A stretch of 49,339 bases of DNA from assembly GCF_010550605.1 (NCBI RefSeq), contig NZ_JAAGNI010000513.1, forward strand, positions 1-49,339. Reading direction: 5' to 3'. Source of the DNA: Streptomyces sp. SID9727. Lineage in GTDB: Bacteria > Actinomycetota > Actinomycetes > Streptomycetales > Streptomycetaceae. The translations under genes were made by a program, and so were the position numbers. The notes beneath the pieces were generated by a model. The model saw nothing but the letters and a program-made list of their open reading frames with translations. It made no database searches and had not been told where the DNA came from. Of this stretch, positions 34,096 to 42,134 are shown one piece after another; the first letter of the stretch is position 1; every line of letters starts with the position of its first letter.

Positions 34096-34923
34096 TCAGG
34101 CCGCGTCGGTGTCCGACGCGCCGTGGACGTCCGTGACGGTGAAGAGCCCGCCGTCCGGATCCAGGAGCGTGGCCTCCCGGCCCTCGGAGCCCGTCAGCTC
34201 CTCCACCAGGGAGCCCCCGTGCCCGCGCGCCCGCTCCACGGCGAGGGCCACGTCGTCCACCGGGAAGTTGACCTGCCAGTGCGGGCGGACCAGCGGATCG
34301 GGGGCGGCCTCGACCGCGCCGGAGCTGATCCGGGCCAGCTGGCGGCCCCCGCACTGGACGATCACCTCGTCCTTCGCGTACGACACCTCACAGGCCCCCG
34401 GCTGCCCGCTCGCCCAGTCCAGCACCTCGCCGTAGAAGATCGCGGCCTCGAAGGCACTCCGGGTGCGCAGCCGCAGCCAGGCGTGCGCGTAGTCGTCCGG
34501 GGCGGGCGGCGACGTCGCCGGCGCGGTCCGCTCCCAGATGCCGAACCCGGCGCCGTCCCGGTCGGCGGCCAGCGCGCCGCGCCCCTTGCCGAGTGTCAGC
34601 GGACCCACCGCGACCGTGCCGCTGCGCTCCCGGATGCGGGAGGCCGCCACATCGGCGTCGCGGACGGCGAAGTAGGGCGTCCAGGCCACCGCGACCCGGA
34701 AGGCGGTGGCCACGGCCCCGATGCCGGCGACCGGCACATCGCCGCGCCGGGCCACCGAGAATTCGTCGCCGAGCCTGCCCGGGCGGAAACTCCAGCCCAT
34801 CACCGGGCCGTAGAACTCCTGGGCGGACTTCAGATCGCGGGTCATGAGATTGACCCAGCAGGGAGCGGCGGACCCGGTCAGGGCCGCGCGCGCGGGCGCC
34901 GTACCGGAGGTGCTTGGGGTCAT
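34096..34923 (-). CDS. VOC family (glyoxalase/bleomycin-resistance fold) protein with two domains
   Basis: 275 residues with two tandem VOC domains: one from about 22 to 135 (PCWVNLMTRDLKSAQEFYGP, WTPYFAVRDADVAA) and one from about 145 to 265 (AHAWLRLRTRSAFEAAIFYG, HWQVNFPVDDVALAVERARG). The first His ligand position appears replaced (CWVNL), so metal binding is uncertain; other family members act on hydroxylated or antibiotic substrates. AAGGCAG lies a short way ahead of ATG 34923. The stop lies 10 bases from the convergent acetyltransferase. Confidence 0.85.
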   Translation of the reverse strand: MTPSTSGTAPARAALTGSAAPCWVNLMTRDLKSAQEFYGPVMGWSFRPGRLGDEFSVARRGDVPVAGIGAVATAFRVAVAWTPYFAVRDADVAASRIRERSGTVAVGPLTLGKGRGALAADRDGAGFGIWERTAPATSPPAPDDYAHAWLRLRTRSAFEAAIFYGEVLDWASGQPGACEVSYAKDEVIVQCGGRQLARISSGAVEAAPDPLVRPHWQVNFPVDDVALAVERARGHGGSLVEELTGSEGREATLLDPDGGLFTVTDVHGASDTDAA

Positions 34924-35056
34924 GGTGCCACTGCCTTCATGGGGGATGCGGCAGATGTGCCGACGGGCTTCGGTACCGTCACCCAGCCTCGCCGGGCGCG
35001 GCCGCTCCCGCAAACGCGACTCCGCCACCCGCCCCCGGATCCCGGCAGCGGGCCGG

Positions 35057-35389
35057 TCAGTCGCGCTTGTCGTCGTCCTCGTGGCGGATCGGCTCGTTGC
35101 CGTGCTCGCCGAGCTCGTAGGGGGACAGGCCCCGGCCGTCCGCCGGGAAGCGGTCGTCACCGTGGACGTCCGGCTTCTCCTCGTGGCTGCGGTGGCCGGG
35201 GCCGACCGGCTGCTCGTCCGGCCGGGGCGGGGGCAGCTCCTGGTCGTGCCGTCGCTTGCCCAGCAGGAAGGCGCCGAGCAGCATGATCACCAGAAGCACG
35301 CCGATCACGCCGAGCACGACGCCGGTCGCGCCGCGTCCGTCCGCGAGGGTGACCGCCAGGGAATTCAGGGCTCCATCCGAAACGTCCAT
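35057..35389 (-). CDS. DUF6479 family small membrane protein
   Basis: 110 residues. A short exposed N-terminus precedes one membrane helix (GVVLGVIGVLLVIMLLGAFL, about residues 22-41), followed by a basic cluster (GKRRHDQE) and a long acidic, Pro-rich hydrophilic tail. This matches DUF6479, which is common in Streptomyces and of unknown function. I start at 35389 because a sigma-B-type -10 box ends 9 bases before it, which would give a nearly leaderless mRNA. A start at 35443 is in frame but lies upstream of that promoter. Confidence 0.75.
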   Translation of the reverse strand: MDVSDGALNSLAVTLADGRGATGVVLGVIGVLLVIMLLGAFLLGKRRHDQELPPPRPDEQPVGPGHRSHEEKPDVHGDDRFPADGRGLSPYELGEHGNEPIRHEDDDKRD

Positions 35390-35398
35390 GCTTGCCGC

Positions 35399-35423
35399 AT
35401 ACCCCAGGACACAGGCGTCACTC
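35399..35423 (-). promoter_or_regulatory. sigma-B-type promoter for the DUF6479 gene
   Basis: On the minus strand GAGT-N15-GGGTAT matches GNNT-N14-16-GGGTAY. The -10 box ends 9 bases before ATG 35389, so transcription would begin within a few bases of the start codon. Confidence 0.5.
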
Positions 35424-35596
35424 GGGACGGCGATCGAATTCATGTTTTAAGTGGATATGAGCGCCGAAAATGTTTCGAGCTGTGTGAGCCCCCGCCGCAC
35501 CGGGCACGCGGGGCAGTCCGGGCCGTTCCTGTCGCAGCCGACCGTGTGCGGGGTCAGCCTGGACAGTACGGCAACGCCCCTACGGAAGGAGCCGCG

Positions 35597-35989
35597 GTGA
35601 ACAGCGCACCGGACAAGCGACAGACCACGGAGGACCACCACGACCAGGAGGTGTCGGTCGTCCTCAGCGAGTGCCCCGAGGACGACGCGCGCACCGTCTT
35701 CGACGTGCTGAGGGCAGCCTTCACCACCGACCGCTCCTCGGACGACGTACCCCACGAGTCCGCCGGCAGGCGCCCCACCGCGTGGGCGGCCACCGTCGAC
35801 GTGTCCGAGGCCCGGGTGGTCTCGGGGGCCGTGGCGCTCGGCGCTCCCGTCACGCTCGACGTGCAGGGCGGCTACCACGCCGTGGACCGGCTCCGGGGCG
35901 GACTGGCCGACGCCTTCGCCGTCCGGGTGGTGGGCACGGTGTCGGGCGACCAGGAGGAGGAGGTGCGCCTGCGCCTGGAGAACAAGTAG
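35597..35989 (+). CDS. hypothetical protein
   Basis: 130 residues, acidic, with no signal peptide or membrane helix. The N-terminal part reads SVVLSECPEDDARTVFDVLRAAF; the C-terminal half has TAWAATVDVSEARV and VTLDVQGGYHAVDRLRGGL. I recognise no family. GTG 35597 is preceded by GGAAGGAG, and coding bias is strong. It precedes the molybdenum hydroxylase operon by 94 bases on the same strand. Confidence 0.72.
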   Translation: MNSAPDKRQTTEDHHDQEVSVVLSECPEDDARTVFDVLRAAFTTDRSSDDVPHESAGRRPTAWAATVDVSEARVVSGAVALGAPVTLDVQGGYHAVDRLRGGLADAFAVRVVGTVSGDQEEEVRLRLENK

Positions 35990-36083
35990 GCCGAACGCCC
36001 CGTGCGGGGGTGCGAGGGGGCCGAGGCGCCGCCCGCATCTGGTAGAAATCGGACAAAAGTGACTTCGTCGAAAGGTGTCGCGC

Positions 36084-36652
36084 GTGGACCCGACCAGTTC
36101 GTGGGAGGGCGGCGCCGCCGAATCGCCGGCGCCCGGCGACCTCCCCTCCGCCACCCTGACCCTGCACATCAACGGCACCGAGCGCACCCTCACCCTCGAT
36201 CACCGCACCACCCTCCTGGACGCGCTGCGCCACCACCTGGACCTCACCGGGGCGAAGAAGGGCTGCGACCACGGCCAGTGCGGCGCCTGCACCGTCCTCG
36301 TGGACGGCCGCCGCGCCAACAGCTGCCTCCTGCTGGCCGTCGCCCACGACGGCTCGCGCATCACCACGGTCGAGGGCCTGGCGGACGGCGAGCGGCTGCA
36401 CCCGCTCCAGGAGGCGTTCCTGGAGCGTGACGCGTTCCAGTGCGGCTACTGCACACCGGGCCAGCTCTGCTCCGCCGCCGGCGTCCTCGCCGAGGCCGGC
36501 GACGGCCACCCCTCGCACGTCACCCCGCACGACGCCCCGGTCGCCGCCCCCGCCCGGCTCGGCCCGGAGGAGATCCGGGAGCGGATGAGCGGCAACCTCT
36601 GCCGGTGCGGCGCCTACCCGCGGATCGTCGAGGCCATCGAGGACGTGGCGTC

Positions 36653-36656
<4 letters not shown>
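36084..36656 (+). CDS. aldehyde oxidoreductase [2Fe-2S] subunit (PaoA/YagT-like)
   Basis: 190 residues with two [2Fe-2S] clusters. The plant-type N-terminal cluster is GCDHGQCGACTVLVDG with a later Cys in NSCLLLAV; the C-terminal cluster is CGYCTPGQLC and GNLCRCGAY. It passes electrons from the molybdenum subunit to the flavin subunit. No Tat signal is present, unlike the E. coli homologue, so the enzyme should be cytoplasmic. GTG 36084 with AAAGG ahead is chosen; GTG 36075 is an alternative. It is coupled to the FAD subunit (GTGA). Confidence 0.88.
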
Positions 36657-37639
<983 letters not shown>

Positions 37640-37657
37640 AGAGCCGAGGATCCCGCC

Positions 37658-39757
37658 ATGAGCCACGCCCGCCAGCCGCTCGGCGCGCCCGCCGTCCGCC
37701 GCGAGGGCCGCGCCAAGGTGACCGGCGCCGCGCGCTACGCCGCCGAACGCGGCCTGCCCGGCTGCCTGTACGCCTGGCCGGTGCCCGCCACCGTGCCGTC
37801 CGGCCGGGTCACGGCCGTCCGCACCGTCGACGCCCTCGCCCACCCCGGCGTCCACTCCGTCCTCACCCACGACAACGCGCCGCGCCTGGCCGAGCCGGAC
37901 GACCCCATCCTCGCCGTCCTCCAGGACGACCGGGTGCCCCACCGGGGCTGGCCCGTCGCGCTCGTCGTCGCCGACAGCCTCGCGAGCGCCCGGGCCGGAG
38001 CCGACGCCCTCCACATCACGTACGAGACCACCCCGCACGACGTCCTGCTCACCGAGGACCACCCCGGCCTCTACACCCCGGAACAGGCCAACGGCGGCTA
38101 CCCCGCAGTCCGGGAGCGCGGTGACTTCGACGGGGCCTTCGAGGCGTCGCCCGTACGCGTCGACGTCACGTACACCCTGGAGCCCCTGCACAACCACCCC
38201 ATGGAGCCGCACGCCTCGACCGCCCACTGGTCGCCCGCGGGGCACCTCACCGTCCACGACTCCAGCCAGGGCGCCACCAAGGTGCGCGACAGCCTCGCCG
38301 CCGCCTTCGGGATCGGGACCGACCGGGTCACCGCCGTCTCCGAGCACGTCGGCGGCGGCTTCGGTTCCAAGGGCACCCCGCGCCCGCAGGCCGTGCTCGC
38401 CGCGATGGCCGCCCTGCACACCGGCCACCCCGTCGAACTCGCCCTGCCCAGGCGGCAGATGCCCGCGCTCGTCGGGCACCGGGCGCCCACCGTGCAGCGC
38501 GTCAGGCTCGGCGCCGATGCCGACGGCAGGCTCACCTCGGTCGCCCAGGAGATCACCACCCACACCTCGAAGGTCAAGGAGTTCGTGGAGCAGGCCGCCG
38601 TACCCGCCCGCGTCATGTACGGCTCCGCGCACAGCCGCACCACGCACCGGGTCACCGCCCTGAACGTGCCCAGCCCGTCGTGGATGCGCGCCCCGGGCGA
38701 GTGCCCCGGCATGTACGCCCTCGAATCCGCCATGGATGAACTCGCGGCGGAACTCGGCGTCGACCCCGTCGAGCTGCGGCTGCGCAACGACCCGGCCGAC
38801 GAACCCGACTCCGGCAAGCCCTTCAGCAGCCGCGGCCTGGCCGCCTGCCTGCGCGAGGGCGCCGAACGCTTCGGCTGGGCCGGACGCGACCCGGCCCCCG
38901 GCGTCCGCCGCGAGGGCGCCCTGCTGCTCGGCACGGGCGTCGCCTCGGCCACGTATCCCGTGTACGCGAGCGCCAGCCACGCCACCGCGCACGCCGCGCC
39001 CGACGGCACCTACCGCGTCGCCGTCAACGCCACGGACATCGGCACCGGCGCCCGCACCGTCCTCGCGCAGATCGCCGCCGAGGCGCTGGGCGCGCCCCTG
39101 GACGACGTGGCCATCGACATCGGCGACAGCGACCTGCCCGACGCCCCGCTGGCCGGCGGCTCGTCCGGCACCGCCTCCTGGGGCTGGGCCGTGCACAAGG
39201 CCGCCTCCACGCTCGCGGAACGGCTCGCCGCGCGCACCGGGCCGCTGCCCGCCGACGGGATGACCGTCACCGCCGACACCACCGAGGAGACCGCCGAGAA
39301 GTCCCCGTACGCCCGCCACGCCTTCGGGGCGCACTTCGCCGAGGTCGCCGTCGACACGCGCACCGGAGAGGTGCGGGTGCGCCGCATGCTCGGCGTCTTC
39401 GCGGCCGGCCGCATCCTCAACGCCCGTACCGCGCGCTCCCAGTTCGTCGGCGGCATGACCATGGGCATCGGGATGGCCCTGACGGAGGGCTCCACCCTGG
39501 ACCCGGTGTACGGCGACTTCACCGAGTGCGACCTCGCCTCGTACCACGTCCCCGTCTGCGCCGACGTGGCCGCCGTGGACGCGCACTGGATCGAGGAGGA
39601 CGACCCCCACCTCAACCCCATGGGCAGCAAGGGCATCGGCGAGATCGGCATCGTCGGCGCCGCCGCGGCCGTCGGGAACGCCTTCCGGCACGCGACCGGA
39701 GCCCGCGTGCGTACCCTGCCCCTCACGCCCGACCGGGTGCTCACCCGTCTGGCCTGA
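37658..39757 (+). CDS. aldehyde oxidoreductase molybdenum-binding subunit (PaoC/YagR-like)
   Basis: 699 residues, the catalytic subunit that hydroxylates aldehydes (or N-heterocycles) with water oxygen at molybdopterin cofactor. The catalytic glutamate is Glu662 in MGSKGIGEIGIVG. Cofactor-binding stretches are VGGGFGSKGTPRPQAVLAA, WMRAPGECPGMYALESAMDE and LAGGSSGTASWGWAVHKAA. It follows the FAD subunit by 18 bases with a GAGCCGAGG site. A large hairpin terminator follows. Confidence 0.9.
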   Translation: MSHARQPLGAPAVRREGRAKVTGAARYAAERGLPGCLYAWPVPATVPSGRVTAVRTVDALAHPGVHSVLTHDNAPRLAEPDDPILAVLQDDRVPHRGWPVALVVADSLASARAGADALHITYETTPHDVLLTEDHPGLYTPEQANGGYPAVRERGDFDGAFEASPVRVDVTYTLEPLHNHPMEPHASTAHWSPAGHLTVHDSSQGATKVRDSLAAAFGIGTDRVTAVSEHVGGGFGSKGTPRPQAVLAAMAALHTGHPVELALPRRQMPALVGHRAPTVQRVRLGADADGRLTSVAQEITTHTSKVKEFVEQAAVPARVMYGSAHSRTTHRVTALNVPSPSWMRAPGECPGMYALESAMDELAAELGVDPVELRLRNDPADEPDSGKPFSSRGLAACLREGAERFGWAGRDPAPGVRREGALLLGTGVASATYPVYASASHATAHAAPDGTYRVAVNATDIGTGARTVLAQIAAEALGAPLDDVAIDIGDSDLPDAPLAGGSSGTASWGWAVHKAASTLAERLAARTGPLPADGMTVTADTTEETAEKSPYARHAFGAHFAEVAVDTRTGEVRVRRMLGVFAAGRILNARTARSQFVGGMTMGIGMALTEGSTLDPVYGDFTECDLASYHVPVCADVAAVDAHWIEEDDPHLNPMGSKGIGEIGIVGAAAAVGNAFRHATGARVRTLPLTPDRVLTRLA

Positions 39758-39762
39758 CCCCC

Positions 39763-39817
39763 GGCCGCGTACCCCCCCCGACCGGGCGAATGCGCCGGTC
39801 ACCCGGGGTGCGCGGCC
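39763..39817 (+). terminator. hairpin terminator after the molybdenum hydroxylase operon
   Basis: A 13-bp outer stem (GGCCGCGTACCCC and GGGGTGCGCGGCC, paired with one G-U) encloses a second 6-bp stem (GACCGG / CCGGTC). It begins 6 bases past the stop. Confidence 0.65.
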
Positions 39818-39843
39818 CGATATGTTGCGCGACCGGCCCAGCC

Positions 39844-39865
39844 GGGTCACCCTGTTGAGTGACCC
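39844..39865. repeat. 7-bp inverted repeat upstream of the RsbW-like gene
   Basis: GGGTCAC and GTGACCC flank 8 bases (CCTGTTGA), about 90 bases before the start at 39953. Its position would suit an operator or leader hairpin. Confidence 0.4.
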
Positions 39866-39952
39866 AGAAGAGACATCTGCTCACTCTTCGTATTCGGGGG
39901 TCGTTGGTTCAACGAGGCGAAGTCGTGGGCCTCGATGTGAGGAGCCTCGACG

Positions 39953-40504
39953 ATGACCGTTCCACTCGACCGGCACTATCTGGTCGAACTCCAGGTTTCC
40001 GCAGACCGTGTGGACCAGCTGCGACGCATAGTCGCGGCCCACCTGCGCCACTGGAGTCTCGAACTCCACGTACGGCCCGTGTGCCGTGCCGTGGAGGAGC
40101 TGCTGACCAATGTCCAACGGCATGTCGGTGACGACAACCGCTGCGTCGTCGAACTCCGCTGGTCCGGACGGCACCTCACGGTCTCCGTCGCCGACAACGG
40201 CTCCGAGATGCCGCGGCTGCTCCACGAGGGCGGCGGCCTGAGCCGGGTCATGGCCCTCAGCGACAGCTGGGGCACCTGCCGGACCGCCGACGGCAAGGTC
40301 GTCTGGTTCACCCGGTACGCCCAGGAGCCGCAGCACATCGAGCTGGTGCCGCTGCCGCCGCTGCCCGGCGTCCGCGAGTCCCGCCGCCCGCCGGCCGCGG
40401 TCGCGGAGATCCCCGAGCCGGTTCCGGCCGCCGCCGACGAGACCGTCCCCGTCGCGGCCGGCATCGACGAGACCGTCCCCGACGCCGCCCCGGCGCTCGT
40501 CTGA
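39953..40504 (+). CDS. RsbW-like anti-sigma factor/serine kinase (HATPase_c_2)
   Basis: 183 residues. The GHKL ATPase fold is visible: N-box AVEELLTNVQRHVG (about residues 46-59), G1 box VSVADNGSEMP, and GGGLSRVMALSDSWG. These proteins bind sigma factors or phosphorylate STAS anti-anti-sigma partners; neither is encoded next to it. The C-terminal tail from about residue 125 is Pro/Ala/Glu-rich and repeats DETVP twice, so it is likely disordered. The ATG has GGAGCC ahead. Confidence 0.83.
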   Translation: MTVPLDRHYLVELQVSADRVDQLRRIVAAHLRHWSLELHVRPVCRAVEELLTNVQRHVGDDNRCVVELRWSGRHLTVSVADNGSEMPRLLHEGGGLSRVMALSDSWGTCRTADGKVVWFTRYAQEPQHIELVPLPPLPGVRESRRPPAAVAEIPEPVPAAADETVPVAAGIDETVPDAAPALV

Positions 40505-40530
40505 GGCGTAGGCCCCCGCCGCCGCAGCCC

Positions 40531-40581
40531 CCGGCCGGCGCGGATCGCATGTCCCGAGCATGCATGATCCGCGCCGGCCGG
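40531..40581. terminator. 16-bp hairpin after the RsbW-like gene
   Basis: CCGGCCGGCGCGGATC (40531-40546) and its exact reverse complement (40566-40581) form the stem; GCATG/CATGC can extend it. It overlaps a sigma-B-type promoter for the next gene. Confidence 0.7.
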
Positions 40582-40585
40582 GTAT
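40562..40585 (+). promoter_or_regulatory. sigma-B-type promoter for the aldehyde dehydrogenase gene
   Basis: GCAT-N14-GGGTAT matches GNNT-N14-16-GGGTAY and lies 93 bases before the start at 40679. The whole spacer falls in the right arm of the preceding terminator hairpin. Confidence 0.5.
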
Positions 40586-40678
40586 GCGGTGGCGGGGGCG
40601 GTGCCGCGTCACGGCCCGCGTTGCGGGCGGGCCCGCCGCGCGGCACGGTCGAAGTACCGAGGCAAGGAGGCCACAGTC

Positions 40679-42091
40679 ATGCCCATCGCGACGGTCAACC
40701 CCGCGAACGGCGAGACGCTCAGGACGTTCGACGCGCTGGCGGACGACGAGATCGAGAGGCGGATCGCCGCGGCCGACGCCGCCTTCCGCGATTACCGCAC
40801 CACCACGTTCGCCGAACGGGCCCGGCTGCTCGACCGGGCCGCCGACCTCCTGGACGAGGACCGGCAGGACATCGCGCGCACCATGACCCTGGAGATGGGC
40901 AAGCCCGTCACGGCGGCCCGTGCCGAGGCCGCCAAGTGCGCCAAGGCGATGCGCTGGTACGCCGCACGGGCCGAGGAACTGCTCGCCGACGAGCACCCCG
41001 CCGCCGCCGACGTGGAGGACTCCGGCGCGGTGCGCGCGTACGTCCGCTACCGGCCGCTCGGCCCGGTCCTCGCCGTGATGCCGTGGAACTTCCCGCTGTG
41101 GCAGGTCGTCCGCTTCGCCGCCCCCGCCCTGATGGCCGGCAACACGGGCCTGCTGAAGCACGCGTCGAACGTGCCGCAGACCGCGCTGTACCTCGGCGAC
41201 CTCTTCCGCCGCGCCGGCTTCCCGGCCGGCTGCTTCCAGACCCTCCTCGTGGGGTCCAAGGCCGTCGAGGGCATCCTGCGCGACCGCCGGGTGGCCGCCG
41301 CGACGCTCACCGGCAGCGAACCGGCGGGCCGCTCCGTCGCCTCCATCGCCGGTGACGAGATCAAGCACACCGTCCTGGAACTCGGCGGCAGCGACCCCTA
41401 CCTGGTGCTGCCCTCGGCGGACGTCGCCAAGGCCGCCCGCACCGCCGTCACCGCCCGCGCGCAGAACAACGGCCAGTCGTGCATCGCCGCCAAGCGGTTC
41501 ATCGTGCACACCGAGGTGTACGAGGAGTTCGCCGAGCGCTTCACCGTCGGCATGCGCGAGCTGACCGTCGGTGACCCGCTCGACGAGTCCACCGACGTCG
41601 GGCCGATCGCCATGGAGCAGGGCCGCGCGGACCTGGAGGAGCTGGTGGACGACGCGGTGGACCGGGGCGCCGAGGCGCTGTGCGGCGGCGGACGCCCCGA
41701 GGGACTGGGCGGCGGGCTGGAGAACGGCTGGTTCTACGCGCCCACCGTCCTCGCCGGCATCACACCCGAGATGCGCGTCCACCACGAGGAGACCTTCGGC
41801 CCGGTCGCCACCCTCTACCGGGTGGACAGCCTGGACGAGGCCGTCGAGGTCGCCAACGACACCTCCTTCGGCCTCAGTTCCAACGTGTGGACCCGCGACG
41901 CCGCCGAGGCCGACCGCTGCGTCCGGGACCTCCAGGCCGGCGGCGTCTTCTTCAACGGCATGACCGCCTCCCACCCCGCGCTGCCCTTCGGCGGGGTGAA
42001 GCGCTCGGGCTACGGGCGTGAGCTCGCCGGCCACGGCCTCCGCGAGTTCTGCAACGCCACCACCGTCTGGTACGGCTCCGAGCCCCGGTGA
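40679..42091 (+). CDS. NAD(P)-dependent aldehyde dehydrogenase, succinate-semialdehyde dehydrogenase (YneI/Sad)-like
   Basis: 470 residues of the ALDH superfamily. The nucleophile is Cys268 (NNGQSCIAAKRF) and the general base Glu234 (LELGGSDPYL). The N-terminal ATVNPANGETLRTFDALADD and the length near 460 fit the short Sad/YneI type, which oxidises succinate semialdehyde to succinate. GGAGG precedes the ATG. A sigma-B-type box upstream suggests stress induction. The phosphoketolase gene starts 43 bases after its stop, so they may share a transcript. Confidence 0.9.
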   Translation: MPIATVNPANGETLRTFDALADDEIERRIAAADAAFRDYRTTTFAERARLLDRAADLLDEDRQDIARTMTLEMGKPVTAARAEAAKCAKAMRWYAARAEELLADEHPAAADVEDSGAVRAYVRYRPLGPVLAVMPWNFPLWQVVRFAAPALMAGNTGLLKHASNVPQTALYLGDLFRRAGFPAGCFQTLLVGSKAVEGILRDRRVAAATLTGSEPAGRSVASIAGDEIKHTVLELGGSDPYLVLPSADVAKAARTAVTARAQNNGQSCIAAKRFIVHTEVYEEFAERFTVGMRELTVGDPLDESTDVGPIAMEQGRADLEELVDDAVDRGAEALCGGGRPEGLGGGLENGWFYAPTVLAGITPEMRVHHEETFGPVATLYRVDSLDEAVEVANDTSFGLSSNVWTRDAAEADRCVRDLQAGGVFFNGMTASHPALPFGGVKRSGYGRELAGHGLREFCNATTVWYGSEPR

Positions 42092-42134
42092 CCGTACGCG
42101 CGATGCCCCGAACCAGCCCCGCTGAGAGGTCACC

